From positions 1 to 64,000 of the forward strand of contig NZ_SGWQ01000008.1 in NCBI RefSeq assembly GCF_004216555.1: a DNA stretch of 64,000 nucleotides. The letters run 5' to 3'. The notes under the pieces are model-generated. The model ran no database searches, had not been told where the DNA came from, and saw only the letters and a list, made by a program, of their open reading frames with translations. This DNA is from Herbihabitans rhizosphaerae (GTDB lineage Bacteria; Actinomycetota; Actinomycetes; Mycobacteriales; Pseudonocardiaceae). Each line of letters starts with the position of its first letter. The first letter of the stretch is position 1. The translations under genes and the position numbers were made by a program. Positions 29,435-38,648 of this stretch are shown here, piece by piece.

Positions 29435-30455
29435 TCGTGCGGGCGGGGCCGTCCACCCGGACGGTCCCGCCGTACGGGAGCACGAGCTGGGGATCGGTGT
29501 GGCCGAGGTCCACGTCGAGTACGAGTACCGCGTCGGGGGCGTACTCGGCGAACGCACGCCGCACCGATTCCCGTTGTGCCGCAAGGTATTCGGCCTTCTC
29601 CGTCGGTGTGGTGCGGCGGTCGATCGACCACGCCTTCGGCCGGCCGAACAGCACTGCGGCGAACTGGCCAAGCAGGCCGCGCTCGCCCATGCCGCGCAGG
29701 ATCCGGTGGACATCGCCGGCGGACGGCATCTCCTCCGAGGTCTCCAGGAACAGCACGCAGCCGGCGTACTCCTCGACCGGAAGCACCTTGTCCGCCATCA
29801 GCAGCCCGGCGATCACCTCGAGGCAGCCGCCCCAGGACGGACCTTCGACGATCCGGTCGGCGTTGTGCCACTCCCAGCCGGTGCTGGGAAACATCGGCGG
29901 CTCAACGGACATCGCGCCGGAGTCCCACGGCACGTCCTCGTCGCCGTAGGAGTCGGGCGCCGACAGCCGATAGGTGCCGCGAGTGAACAGCGCGGCCCGC
30001 AGTGACTCCTCGGTGAGTGGATGGATCCGGCTCGCCCGGCCGAACTGCGTCATGATCGAGCCGCCGTGGTAGGCGACGATTCCGAGTTCCCACAGGCGGG
30101 TGAGCAGGTTGACGTTGTCGCTGTACCCGAAGAACGGCTTGGGGTTCGCGCGCAGCAGCTCATCGTCCACATGGGACAGAACGGTGATCTGGTCGTCCCC
30201 GCCGATGCTGGTGATCACCGCCGTGATGTCCGGGTCGGCGAACGCCGCGTGCAGGTCGGCCGCGCGGTCGGCGGGGGAGCTGCCCAACCGCCGCGTGGTG
30301 GGGTACTCGACCGGAACGAGCCCGAAGTCCCCGGTGAGCCGGCGCAGCCCGAGGTCGTGTGGCACCGGGAACAGCCCGGGGAGACCGGCGGCCGGGGACA
30401 GCACGGCCACCCGGTCGCCGGGCTTTGGCTTGTCCGGGTAGGTCATGGTCCGCAT
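29418..30455 (-). CDS. S66-family LD-carboxypeptidase / MccF-like peptidase
   Basis: This 345-residue serine peptidase has the fold of LdcA and the microcin-C immunity protein MccF. The nucleophile elbow is FGYSDNVNLL, the oxyanion-side motif is ITSIGGDDQ, and a late GHTDPQL should hold the catalytic His. LdcA removes D-Ala from recycled tetrapeptide; MccF hydrolyses acyl-adenylate antibiotics. The sequence alone does not decide, although WGGCLEVIAGLLM resembles the MccF-like branch. It is divergent from the amidase gene. Confidence 0.85.
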   Translation of the reverse strand: MRTMTYPDKPKPGDRVAVLSPAAGLPGLFPVPHDLGLRRLTGDFGLVPVEYPTTRRLGSSPADRAADLHAAFADPDITAVITSIGGDDQITVLSHVDDELLRANPKPFFGYSDNVNLLTRLWELGIVAYHGGSIMTQFGRASRIHPLTEESLRAALFTRGTYRLSAPDSYGDEDVPWDSGAMSVEPPMFPSTGWEWHNADRIVEGPSWGGCLEVIAGLLMADKVLPVEEYAGCVLFLETSEEMPSAGDVHRILRGMGERGLLGQFAAVLFGRPKAWSIDRRTTPTEKAEYLAAQRESVRRAFAEYAPDAVLVLDVDLGHTDPQLVLPYGGTVRVDGPARTITVEY

Positions 30456-30581
30456 GCCCGGACCGTAGCGGACTTGTCCGGCTGAGCAGCGATGCCGCCG
30501 CCGTGTGCACAACGGGCTTATCGCCCGGTCCGGCCGTCCGTAGCGTCCGCGTCGCCAGCACGCCGGACGAGGAGGCGGGTC

Positions 30582-31220
30582 ATGTTCGAGAAGAAGGTCA
30601 CCAGACGAGTGGTTCTGGGCGGAGCGGGTGCAGCGCTGGTCACGGCGGGCACCGCGTTGTGGCTGCCCGGGTCCGCGGTCGCCGCGCCGGAGATCGCCAG
30701 CTGCGACGACTGGGGCGCCGCGCCGCCGCGCGGGAACCTGTCGGTGGTCGGCCAGCGGCCGGACAAGATCGTCATCCACCACACGGCCACCCCCAACAGC
30801 GACGACTACTCCCGCCGGCACGCCTACGAACTGGCACGCGGCATCCAGCAGGCGCACTTCGGCAACGGCTGGGACGACACCGGCCAGCACTTCACGGTCA
30901 GCCGGGGCGGGCACATCATGTGCGGGCGGCGCGGCAGCCTCGGCGCCGCGCGGGACGGGCACAAGGTGGTGATCGGGGCGCACTGCCCGGGTCAGAACGA
31001 GCAGATCGGCATCGAGAACGAGGGCACCTACACCGACGCCCGGATGCGCGACGAGCACTACGCCAAGCTGGTGCGGCTGTGCGCGTGGCTGTGCCGCCAG
31101 TACGACATCCGGCCCGGCCGCATCTACGGGCACCGCGACTTCTTCGCCACCGCGTGTCCCGGGGACACGCTGTACCACCTGCTGCCGAAACTGCGCGACG
31201 ACGTGCGCCGGCAGGCGTAG
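30582..31220 (+). CDS. N-acetylmuramoyl-L-alanine amidase, Tat-exported
   Basis: The 212-residue protein starts with a twin-arginine signal (KKVTRRVVLGGAGAAL, cleavage near AVA-AP). The mature part is an Amidase_2/PGRP domain: VIHHTATPNSD gives the first zinc His, and YGHRDFFATACPGD gives the second His and the Cys. It should cleave the amide between MurNAc and the stem peptide in the wall. GGAGG precedes the ATG at 30582. The neighbouring S66 peptidase also suggests peptidoglycan metabolism. Confidence 0.9.
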   Translation: MFEKKVTRRVVLGGAGAALVTAGTALWLPGSAVAAPEIASCDDWGAAPPRGNLSVVGQRPDKIVIHHTATPNSDDYSRRHAYELARGIQQAHFGNGWDDTGQHFTVSRGGHIMCGRRGSLGAARDGHKVVIGAHCPGQNEQIGIENEGTYTDARMRDEHYAKLVRLCAWLCRQYDIRPGRIYGHRDFFATACPGDTLYHLLPKLRDDVRRQA

Positions 31221-31319
31221 GCCGGATGTGCAGCCGGGCATGCCCGTTGTTCGGCTCGTCGTCGCGGAGGAGGGAGATCGCCGGCTGCGGGCCGCCGAAT
31301 GACGAAACCTACTCTCGGC

Positions 31320-32159
31320 CTAGTCGTCGTACGGGTCGTCCACCGCGGCGGTGCCGATGTCCTCCTCGGCGATCGGCGTGCGGCGCGAGGTGTCCACCAG
31401 GGACAGCACGCCACCCGCGACGTCCTCGATCACCGCGATCCGCCCGTACGGCGAGTCGAACGGCTCGGCGTGCAGCCGCCCGCCGAGCTGGATCGCCCGC
31501 GTGGCGGCGAGATCGACGCCCAGCGCGGCGGAGACTCCGACGTAGTTCATCCAGTGCGGCGGCGTGCCGGGCTCGAACTCCGCGCCCATTCGCAGCCGGC
31601 CGAGCAGCGACGGGCCGTCCAGCGTCCAGATGGTGTAGTCGTAGTCGATCCCGTCGCCCACCTGCTCGGTGTCGAACGAGAACAGCGACACGAAGAACTC
31701 GTCGGCCAGCTTGCCGTCGGTGGTGTGCAGGTCGGCCCAGGCGAACGCGCCGGCGCCGCCCTGCGCGAACGGCCACATGGTCGCCGGCTCCCAGAAGCCG
31801 ATCAGCGCGCCGGTGGGGTCGGCCGCGATCATGAGCCGCCCCTGACCGGGGATCTCTCTCGGCTCGACGGCGACCTGGCCGTCCAGCATGGTCACCCGCT
31901 GGGCGGTGTTCGCCACGTTGTTGACCGACAGGTACAGCGTCCAGGTGGTGGGCAGCGGCGGCCCGTCGGGGAACGCGTACAGCCCGGCCGCCGGCACGCC
32001 GTCGGTGTGCGCGGTCAGATAGCCGCTGTCGTCCGGCTGGTACTCCCAGCCGAGCAGGCCGGCGTAGAAATCGGTGCACGCCGGCAGGTTGGTCGTGCCG
32101 AGCTCCAGCCAGCACGGGGTGCCCTGCGGTGCGGGCTCGGTCGCTGGTGTCACGCTCAC
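31320..32159 (-). CDS. VOC-family protein with two glyoxalase-like domains
   Basis: The 279-residue protein repeats the vicinal-oxygen-chelate module: CWLELGTTNLPACTDFYAG...LGWEYQ near the N-terminus, and a second copy from about residue 140 (FAWADLHTTD...FFVSLFSF). Such two-domain proteins include bleomycin-resistance-like binders and metal-dependent dioxygenases. The substrate cannot be assigned. It is divergent from the methyltransferase; a GTCAC-N6-GTGAC palindrome lies between them (32191-32206). Confidence 0.8.
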   Translation of the reverse strand: MSVTPATEPAPQGTPCWLELGTTNLPACTDFYAGLLGWEYQPDDSGYLTAHTDGVPAAGLYAFPDGPPLPTTWTLYLSVNNVANTAQRVTMLDGQVAVEPREIPGQGRLMIAADPTGALIGFWEPATMWPFAQGGAGAFAWADLHTTDGKLADEFFVSLFSFDTEQVGDGIDYDYTIWTLDGPSLLGRLRMGAEFEPGTPPHWMNYVGVSAALGVDLAATRAIQLGGRLHAEPFDSPYGRIAVIEDVAGGVLSLVDTSRRTPIAEEDIGTAAVDDPYDD

Positions 32160-32260
32160 CGCGGCAGGTTAGCCCTTTCGAGTGGGACCGGTCACCATCG
32201 TGTGACGCACTGATGGGCAAATGTGTTTGCGGGCCGTGGTTTGCTTGCCTGGTGGGAAGA

Positions 32261-33010
32261 GTGAGCGAGCTCGCACATCGGATGCGGGCACGCCTGCACG
32301 GTCGTGACGACGTGCTGCCCAGCCCGAACCTCTGGCACTGGCCCGAGGTGTACGCGGTGGAGAACCGGGCGCAGGACGTGCACGACGAGATCTGGCGGGT
32401 GCTGGGGGAGCTGTGCGACTGGCGCGACCGCGACGTGGTGGACGTCGGCTGCGGTGACGGTTTCCATCTGCCCCGATTCGCCGAGACCGCGCGCACGGTC
32501 GTCGGTGTCGAGCCGTACGAGCCGCTGGTGCGCCGCGCCGAGCAGCGGATCGGCGAGCTGCCCGGCGCCTCGGTGATCAACGGGTCCGCGCAGCGGCTGC
32601 CGCTGGCCGACGCGAGCGCGGACGTGGTGCACGCGCGCACGGCGTACTTCTTCGGGCCGGGGTGCGAGCCGGGGTTGCGCGAGGCCGACCGGGTGCTGCG
32701 GCCGGGCGGCGCGCTGGTGATCGTGGACCTGGACGCGGCCCATCGCCCCTACGGCGACTGGATGCGCGCCGATCTGCCGTCCTACGATCCGGCCGAGGTG
32801 GAGAAGTTCTTCGCCCTCAAGGGTTTCCAGTGCCGCAGGGTCGTGACCGAGTGGCGGTTCGACAGCCGCGACGATCTCGCCGCGGTGCTGCGGATCGAGT
32901 TCTCCCAACGGGTCGCCGAGCGGGCCGTCGCCGAGGCGGTCGGGCTCAGCCTGCCGGTCGGCTACCGGGTGCACGTGCGACGCAAGCCGACAGGATTGGT
33001 GGTTCCATGA
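32261..33010 (+). CDS. class I SAM-dependent methyltransferase
   Basis: The Rossmann SAM site is VVDVGCGDGFHLPRF (motif I), followed by VVGVEPYEPL (motif II), SVINGSAQRLPLADASADVV (motif III) and VLRPGGALVIVD (motif IV). It is about 249 residues from GTG 32261; an upstream GTG at 32252 and a downstream ATG at 32282 are alternatives. It is coupled by ATGA to the aldolase-like gene. The substrate is unknown; the fold is that of small-molecule methyltransferases. Confidence 0.85.
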   Translation: MSELAHRMRARLHGRDDVLPSPNLWHWPEVYAVENRAQDVHDEIWRVLGELCDWRDRDVVDVGCGDGFHLPRFAETARTVVGVEPYEPLVRRAEQRIGELPGASVINGSAQRLPLADASADVVHARTAYFFGPGCEPGLREADRVLRPGGALVIVDLDAAHRPYGDWMRADLPSYDPAEVEKFFALKGFQCRRVVTEWRFDSRDDLAAVLRIEFSQRVAERAVAEAVGLSLPVGYRVHVRRKPTGLVVP

Positions 33011-34071
33011 CCGACGGACCGAGGCGCCGCGCCGTGTCGATCGCCGGCGCGCCCCAGCGTGATCCCGATCTGGCCGTCGAGGTGTTGCGCGGCCGGGTGG
33101 AGGCGCGCGGCCGGGAGTGGGAGGCGGTGTCGCGGCTCGAGGAGCGAATCGCCGGCCTGCTGGGCAAGACCGCCGCGGTGATGTTCCCGACCGGGACGAT
33201 GGCACAGCAGGTCGCGCTGCGGCTGCACGCCGACCGGCGAGGGGTGCGCTCCGTCGCCTTTCATCCCCACTGTCACCTGGAAGTGCACGAGCACAAGGGT
33301 TACTCGGTGGTGCACGGGCTGAACGCGGTCCTGGTCGGCCGGCGGCAGGCGCTGGTCGAACTGTCCGATCTGGACGAGGTCGCCGAGCCGCTGGCCGCGC
33401 TGCTGCTTGAGTTGCCGCAGCGTGATCTCGGTGGCCGCCTGCCCGCGTGGGACGACCTCGTCGCGCAGACCTCGTGGGCGCGCGAGCGGGGCGTCGCGAC
33501 GCACATGGACGGAGCCCGGCTGTGGCTCGCGCAGCCGTTCTACGACCGCACGTACGCCGAGATCGCGGGCCTGTTCGACACCGTGTTCGTGGCGTTCGAC
33601 AAGGAGCTGATGGGCAGCTACGGCGCGGTTCTCGCGGGCGACCACGACCTGATCGCGCGGGCCACCGTGTGGCGGAATCGCCTGGGCGGCAACGTATCCC
33701 GGGCGTGGCCGTTCGCGCTGCTGGCCGAGCGTGGGCTCGACGAGGTGATGCCGAGGATGGCGGAGTTCGCCGAGCGGGCGCGCAAGCTCGCGGCCGCGGT
33801 CGCCGACCTCGAGGGTGTGCGGGTGGTGCCCGGCGTGCCGCAGACGTCGATGCTGCACCTGTACCTGGAGGCGCCGGCGGACGCGGTGGCCGCCACGTCC
33901 GAGGCTCTGCTCGCCGAGCGCCGGGTCGCGCTGCCGCTGTACGTCGAGCCGGCGGAACTGTCCGGCACGTCGGTGATCGAGGTGTCGGTGAGCGAACAGC
34001 TGGACGAGGTCACCGACGCTGAGTTCGGTGACCTCGTCGCCGAGTTGCTCATGCGAGCCCGCTCCACATGA
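33007..34071 (+). CDS. threonine aldolase-like / beta-eliminating lyase family PLP enzyme
   Basis: This 354-residue fold-type I PLP enzyme is related to low-specificity L-threonine aldolase. Recognisable parts are VMFPTGTMAQQVAL, HMDGARLWLAQ (Asp contacting the PLP nitrogen) and FVAFDKELMGSYGAVLAG with the Schiff-base Lys. In classic aldolases the lysine segment reads SLSKGLG, so this is a divergent member. It is coupled to the methyltransferase and ends directly against the PadR gene. Confidence 0.85.
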   Translation: MTDGPRRRAVSIAGAPQRDPDLAVEVLRGRVEARGREWEAVSRLEERIAGLLGKTAAVMFPTGTMAQQVALRLHADRRGVRSVAFHPHCHLEVHEHKGYSVVHGLNAVLVGRRQALVELSDLDEVAEPLAALLLELPQRDLGGRLPAWDDLVAQTSWARERGVATHMDGARLWLAQPFYDRTYAEIAGLFDTVFVAFDKELMGSYGAVLAGDHDLIARATVWRNRLGGNVSRAWPFALLAERGLDEVMPRMAEFAERARKLAAAVADLEGVRVVPGVPQTSMLHLYLEAPADAVAATSEALLAERRVALPLYVEPAELSGTSVIEVSVSEQLDEVTDAEFGDLVAELLMRARST

Positions 34072-34644
34072 TCAGTCCTCCGTGGACTGGGTGGGCTCGA
34101 TCTCGCTGAGGATGGTGTACAGCTCGCGGCGGGCGTTGTTGAGCACCTCGACCGCGCGCTCCTTCTGGTCGGACGAGCCGATCGAGGAGACCTGGTGCGT
34201 CGCGCCCATCAGGGCGCCGATCGACGTACGCAGGTTGACCTCGTTCGGGTCGACGTCGGCCGTGATCTGCTCCCACGGCGGGATTTCCTGCTTGGCGGCC
34301 TCGGTCCGACCGTCCTCGGTGAGCTGGAACAGCCGCTTGCTGCCCGCGCCCTCCTCGGTGACGATCAGGCCCTCGTCGGCCAGCATCTGCAGGGTCGGGT
34401 AGACCGAGCCGGGGCTGGGCTTCCAGAACCCGCCGCTGCGCTCGCCGATCTCCTGGATCATCTCGTAGCCGTGCATCGGGCGCTCGGTCAGCAGGGCCAG
34501 GATCGCGGCCCGGACATCGCCGCGCTGCCGCCTTCCCCGGCCGTGGCCCCGGCCGCGCCGGCCGAAACCGGGCCCGAAGCCCGGTCCGCCGAACGGCCCC
34601 TCGGGGGGAAACGGCGGACCTGGCGGGAACGGCGGGCCGCCCAT
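34072..34644 (-). CDS. PadR-family transcriptional regulator with Pro/Gly-rich N-terminus
   Basis: The winged-helix core reads RAAILALLTERPMHGYEMIQ, FWKPSPGSVYPTLQMLADEG and RLFQLTEDGR, diagnostic of PadR. A C-terminal helix should mediate dimerisation. The first 35 residues are Pro/Gly/Phe-rich, then Arg-rich. The ATG at 34644 was chosen over an upstream one because AGGAGG lies 6 bases before it. PadR proteins usually repress their own gene or an adjacent one; a palindrome lies upstream. Confidence 0.88.
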   Translation of the reverse strand: MGGPPFPPGPPFPPEGPFGGPGFGPGFGRRGRGHGRGRRQRGDVRAAILALLTERPMHGYEMIQEIGERSGGFWKPSPGSVYPTLQMLADEGLIVTEEGAGSKRLFQLTEDGRTEAAKQEIPPWEQITADVDPNEVNLRTSIGALMGATHQVSSIGSSDQKERAVEVLNNARRELYTILSEIEPTQSTED

Positions 34645-34768
34645 GTGTGCCTCCTGAAAGTCGAACTGGTGGTCGTGACGGCGTCGGTGCGTTCGCATTC
34701 GCTGTCGCATGAATCTTCTCCTGTGTCTGTCGTGGTCGTTCATGGTGTCTGCTCGAGCGACATGTCAA

Positions 34769-34778
34769 CGATATATCG
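34769..34778. promoter_or_regulatory. candidate PadR operator
   Basis: CGATATATCG is a perfect 10-base palindrome, AT-rich in a GC-rich genome, in the interval between padR and rlmN. AT-rich TATA-centred palindromes are common autoregulatory sites of PadR proteins. The neighbouring GGAACCGATCGCG may extend it. Binding is inferred. Confidence 0.45.
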
Positions 34779-34847
34779 GAACCGATCGCGATGCAACTGT
34801 GAGTGTCGGCACAGGGTTCAGCCGCGCCGTGGGACAATGACGCGGTC

Positions 34848-35951
34848 ATGACTTCACTTCCCCTGGTTTTCGACGCGCCGCGCCGTGGTCTGCCGCCGCG
34901 TCACCTTGCCGACCTCTCGGTCGAGGAGCGTCGCTCCGTGGTCACCGAGCTGGGCGAGAAACCCTTTCGTGCCAACCAGTTGTCGCGTCACTACTTCGCC
35001 CGGCTGACCACCGATCCGGACGCGATGACCGACATCCCCGCCGACGCGCGCGAGCGGCTGACCGGCGAGCTGCTCCCGCCGCTGCTGACGGCCGTGCGGC
35101 ATCTCGGCTGCGACGACGGCGCGACGCGCAAGACGCTGTGGCGCGCGCACGACGGGACGCTGCTGGAGAGCGTGCTGATGCGCTACCCGGACCGCGTGAC
35201 GCTGTGCGTGTCCTCGCAGGCCGGGTGCGGGATGGCGTGCCCGTTCTGCGCGACCGGTCAGGGTGGGCTGCAGCGCAACCTGTCCACGGCGGAGATCGTC
35301 GACCAGGTGCGTGCCGCCGCCGCGGCCATGCGAGACGGCGAGCTGGGTGAGCCCGGCAGGGTGTCCAACATCGTGTTCATGGGCATGGGGGAGCCGCTGG
35401 CGAACTACCGGCGGGTGGTGGACGCCGTCCGCCGGATCTGTGATCCCCAGCCGTACGGGCTCGGCATCTCGCAGCGGTCGGTGACCGTGTCGACGGTGGG
35501 TCTGGTGCCGGCGATCCGCAAGCTCACCGAGGAAGGTTTGTCGGTGCGGCTGGCCGTGTCACTGCACACGCCGGACGACGAGCTGCGGGACACGCTGGTG
35601 CCGGTGAACACGCGGTGGAAGGTGTCCGAGGTGCTGGACGCCGCGCGCGGGTACGCGGACAAGACCGGTCGGCGGGTGTCGATCGAGTACGCGCTGATCC
35701 GCGACATCAATGATCATCCGTGGCGGGCGGATCTGCTGGGCAAGTTGCTGCGCAAGCATTTGGGGCCGCTGGCGCACGTGAACGTGATCCCGTTGAACCC
35801 GACGCCGGGGTCGAAGTGGGACGCGTCGCCGAAGCCGGTGGAGCGGGAGTTCGTGCGGCGGGTGAACGAGCAGGGCGTGGCGTGCACCGTGCGCGACACC
35901 CGTGGTCAGGAGATCGCCGCCGCCTGCGGCCAGCTCGCCGCGGAGGGCTGA
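34848..35951 (+). CDS. rlmN: 23S rRNA (adenine2503-C2)-methyltransferase
   Basis: This radical-SAM enzyme methylates A2503 of 23S rRNA and A37 of some tRNAs. The 367-residue protein has the CxxxCxxC cluster as [11 protein letters not shown], then [24 protein letters not shown] and [10 protein letters not shown], with the catalytic Cys near the end ([13 protein letters not shown]). The ATG at 34848 matches the family start. Confidence 0.96.
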   Translation: MTSLPLVFDAPRRGLPPRHLADLSVEERRSVVTELGEKPFRANQLSRHYFARLTTDPDAMTDIPADARERLTGELLPPLLTAVRHLGCDDGATRKTLWRAHDGTLLESVLMRYPDRVTLCVSSQAGCGMACPFCATGQGGLQRNLSTAEIVDQVRAAAAAMRDGELGEPGRVSNIVFMGMGEPLANYRRVVDAVRRICDPQPYGLGISQRSVTVSTVGLVPAIRKLTEEGLSVRLAVSLHTPDDELRDTLVPVNTRWKVSEVLDAARGYADKTGRRVSIEYALIRDINDHPWRADLLGKLLRKHLGPLAHVNVIPLNPTPGSKWDASPKPVEREFVRRVNEQGVACTVRDTRGQEIAAACGQLAAEG

Positions 35952-35957
35952 CTCGAC

Positions 35958-36359
35958 TTATGAGTCCGGCCAGCTCGTGGAGACTTTGTCGGCCCTGATC
36001 CTCGCGATCACCCATTGCGGGTTCGGCCCGGCGAAGCCGGGATACGGGCCGCCGGTGTACTTGTGCGACAGTTCATCGATCAGGATGCCGTCCGGATCGT
36101 CCTCGACCGACGCGGTGCCCTGCACCTGGACGCTGTCATACGGGTTGGCGGCGTCGAAGATCGCCACGGTCACCCGCGGATCGCGGTTCATGTTGGCGAT
36201 CTTGCGGCGGCTCTTGGGCAGCGCGAACAAGAGCTCGTCTCCGTCGCGCTTTACCCAGACAACGGTCGAATGTGTCTTGCCGTCTGGTTCGAGCGTTGAC
36301 AGTACGGCGAAGTTCTTGTCATCAAAGAGCTTTCGCACCTTGTCAGCCAGCTGCGTCAT
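35958..36359 (-). CDS. PPOX-class flavin/F420-binding oxidoreductase
   Basis: The 133-residue split-beta-barrel protein has LFDDKNFAVLSTLEPDGKTH, VWVKRDGDELLFALPKSRR and NMNRDPRVTVAIFD, typical of small F420- or FMN-dependent reductases related to pyridoxamine phosphate oxidase. In actinobacteria this size class usually uses F420. The substrate is unknown. A strong GGAGG site precedes the ATG. Confidence 0.82.
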   Translation of the reverse strand: MTQLADKVRKLFDDKNFAVLSTLEPDGKTHSTVVWVKRDGDELLFALPKSRRKIANMNRDPRVTVAIFDAANPYDSVQVQGTASVEDDPDGILIDELSHKYTGGPYPGFAGPNPQWVIARIRADKVSTSWPDS

Positions 36360-36500
36360 CCGTCCTCCTTTCCTGATGGCTGGCACACTACGTCGCACCT
36401 CAGACACTCGGGTCCCTCCCAGCCACGATGGAAGCGCTCGTAGCCTAGGAACGCAGTGCGCCGCGACGGGATCGACACGACGAGCCCAGGGGAGGACATC

Positions 36501-36899
36501 GTGAGTTACGAGAAGGATCCACGCGTCGACGACTACATCGACAAGCTGCCGGACTGGCAGCAGGAGATCTGCCATCAGGTGCGCGACATCGTGCACGCGG
36601 CCGACCCCGAGGTCGTCGAGACGATCAAGCGGACGGTCCAGCCGTACTTCGTGCTGGACGGCAACGTCTGCGCGCTGCTCGCCGCCAAGAACCACGTGAA
36701 CGTGTTCCTCTACGACGGCGGCATCGTTCCCGACCCGGAGGGCATCATCACGGCCGGGCACCAGAACAAGACCGCCCGGATGATCTCCTATCACGAGGGC
36801 GAGCCGATCAACGTGCCCGCGCTCACTCGGCTTCTCAAGCACATCATCGCGAACAACCGGGCCGGCGGCTGGCGCAAGATCAAGGCCGCGCAGGGGTAG
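36501..36899 (+). CDS. DUF1801 domain protein
   Basis: The 132-residue protein matches the DUF1801/YdhG-like fold: VDDYIDKLPDWQQEICHQV, TIKRTVQPYFVLDGNVCAL and FLYDGGIVPDPEGII. The family has a TBP-like fold and no settled function. The GTG at 36501 is preceded by GGGGAGGA. It converges on the next gene with only two bases between. Confidence 0.8.
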   Translation: MSYEKDPRVDDYIDKLPDWQQEICHQVRDIVHAADPEVVETIKRTVQPYFVLDGNVCALLAAKNHVNVFLYDGGIVPDPEGIITAGHQNKTARMISYHEGEPINVPALTRLLKHIIANNRAGGWRKIKAAQG

Positions 36900-36901
36900 C
36901 G

Positions 36902-37342
36902 TTACTCGCCGGCTGGCACGAGTACCGGAGTGATCTCGGTGAGGTCGGCGATCAACTGATCGGCGCCGGAGCGCACTCGCTCGTCGGTGTCGTCGCGCAG
37001 TTCCTGGCAGACGCGGAGCGCGGCGTCCCGGTCGCGGGAGTAGATCGAGAGCACGGCGGTGACCGCGTCGTGAAGGTGATCGAGGGTGTTCTCGTCGGCG
37101 GTGCCGATCGCGGCGGCGACCACGGTCAGCCCAGCCTTGTCGTGCCGGCGCAGCAACGCCTCCGTCGTCTCCTCGGTGACGAAGGTGTCGTGCGCGTCGA
37201 GGACGAGAGTCAGCAGCGGCTCACGGGCTTCGGCCATCTCGGCGAAGCTGGACAGCGCGCGGCCCGCGTCCGCCCGATCCGGCACGTGGGGACTGTCCGC
37301 CAGTCGAACCAGGGCGGCCACCGCGTCGTGTCGTGCGCTCAT
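36902..37342 (-). CDS. hypothetical protein with HEAT-like helical repeats
   Basis: The 146-residue soluble protein is predicted to be all-helical. It shows repeated helix pairs such as DAVAALVRLADSPHVPDRADAG and EALLRRHDKAGLTVVAAAI, which resemble HEAT/armadillo repeats used in protein binding. There is no signal peptide or catalytic motif. I do not recognise a named family. Confidence 0.6.
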   Translation of the reverse strand: MSARHDAVAALVRLADSPHVPDRADAGRALSSFAEMAEAREPLLTLVLDAHDTFVTEETTEALLRRHDKAGLTVVAAAIGTADENTLDHLHDAVTAVLSIYSRDRDAALRVCQELRDDTDERVRSGADQLIADLTEITPVLVPAGE

Positions 37343-37542
37343 GGACGCATTGTGGCCGCGACGGCCAAGTCGAGCCGAGCCAGGTGGATCGCCGATGTCG
37401 GCACTCGGCTTGCTTGCGCTCAGAGGTGTGCGCCTTTCAGGGGCAGTGACACGTCTGGGTGGTTTGGGTTCCATCCAAATGTGTCGCGGGAGGACCGCTC
37501 GTAGTGTTGGGATCAGTTCGTTGCTTGAGAGGAGGTTTGTTC

Positions 37543-37827
37543 ATGCTGACCGCTGCGCCAGCGCTTCTCGTGGAGGGGACGGACGGGTCGGATGCCGGTG
37601 TCGCGGTGATCGTGGTGATCGCGGTGATCCTCGGTCTGATCCAGCTCATTTTGTGGATTGCCGCCGCGATCTCGATTCTGTGCCATGACAGGTTGACCGG
37701 AGGCGGAAAGTTCCTCTGGTTCGTCGTAATCATCGGCTTCTCGTTCCTGGGATGCCTGGGATGGTTCTTCTTCGGTCGCAGCGCCCAACTTGTCAAAACC
37801 GGGGCACCGTCGCCCACCCATGCCTGA
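37543..37827 (+). CDS. small membrane protein, PLDc_N-like
   Basis: The 94-residue protein has two transmembrane helices (about 20-45 and 58-80). The second, FLWFVVIIGFSFLGCLGWFFF, is followed by GR, the pattern of the phospholipase D N-terminal (PLDc_N) membrane module that also occurs alone. No catalytic residues are present. GGAGG precedes the ATG. Local base composition is less GC-rich than the flanking core genes. Confidence 0.65.
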   Translation: MLTAAPALLVEGTDGSDAGVAVIVVIAVILGLIQLILWIAAAISILCHDRLTGGGKFLWFVVIIGFSFLGCLGWFFFGRSAQLVKTGAPSPTHA

Positions 37828-37884
37828 CCCGACTGCGTGAACCGCATGAGGCCGACCGGCACAGTGCGCGGAGGGAGCGGATCG

Positions 37885-38391
37885 ATGAGCTACCAAGGTC
37901 CAGCGAACCGGACTGCTTTCGACTACAGGAAATTGTGGGCCGGTGGCGCGGCGACCGCCGCGGTCGCCGCACTCGTGGCGGTGGTGGGCCTGCTCATCGC
38001 CCGGGGACTGTTCGACGTAGAGGTGCTTGCCCCGAAAGGCGGCGGGATCTGGGGCAATGCGAATACTCTCACCTATGCCCTCATCGCCGCCGCGGCCGCA
38101 CTCGGTGCGACCGGATTAGCGCATTTGCTGTGTGTGGCGACCCCAACGCCCGGTCAGTTCTTTGGCTGGATCATGGCGTTGGTGACGCTGATCGCGATCG
38201 TGTTGCCGCTGACGCTGAGCGTCGCACTTGAGGCCAAGGTGGCCACCGCGTTGATCAACCTGGCCATCGGACTGGCCATCACGGCGCTGATCAGCGGCAC
38301 TATGGCCAGTGCGCGCCGGCCACAGTTCCCTTCGGCGCCGGCTGCGGACGCCACCGACTCGTGGAGATCGCGCCCTAACTATCCCCGTTGA
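37885..38391 (+). CDS. four-helix membrane protein, DUF6069-like
   Basis: This 168-residue protein has four predicted membrane helices (about residues 17-40, 60-85, 92-115 and 120-140) after a short cytoplasmic N-terminus. The pattern GLFDVEVLAPKGGG between helices 1 and 2 resembles the DUF6069 family of actinobacterial membrane proteins of unknown role. The ATG at 37885 has GGAGGG upstream. Confidence 0.6.
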   Translation: MSYQGPANRTAFDYRKLWAGGAATAAVAALVAVVGLLIARGLFDVEVLAPKGGGIWGNANTLTYALIAAAAALGATGLAHLLCVATPTPGQFFGWIMALVTLIAIVLPLTLSVALEAKVATALINLAIGLAITALISGTMASARRPQFPSAPAADATDSWRSRPNYPR

Positions 38392-38648
38392 CACCTCTCC
38401 TGGCCTGTCCATTGTTCGGACCGCGACCGTCCTTGATTTGTTGCCGCCAGCTCAGGCCGCGGGCATTCGTGGCTTTTGCGAGGATTACGACGGGTTGTGT
38501 TCGAGAATGCTGCGGCCGGCCGGCTGGTCGTTCACTCGTTCGGTGGGTGCGACAGTTATCGGGATGCGTAGGCGAGATTGTTCCAGCATCCTGCTTTTGG
38601 GTGACCGTCCTCTCGGGACCGTCGCGTGATGTCGGGAGTGGAGACTCG
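38392..38648. other. low-GC intergenic region before the M20 peptidase operon
   Basis: These 257 bases are visibly less GC-rich than their surroundings. An open frame runs through on the plus strand to 38629 with a plausible segment VLDLLPPAQAAGIRGFCEDY, but its only start lies inside the upstream gene and it has no ribosome binding site. It may be a decayed gene or a leader. The operon promoter should lie here; GTTATC near 38563 is a weak -10 candidate. Confidence 0.35.

Noticed and set aside
30456-31241. Long minus-strand extension of the S66 peptidase
   Set aside because: It overlaps the whole Tat-exported amidase gene on the other strand; the peptidase domain starts at the chosen ATG.
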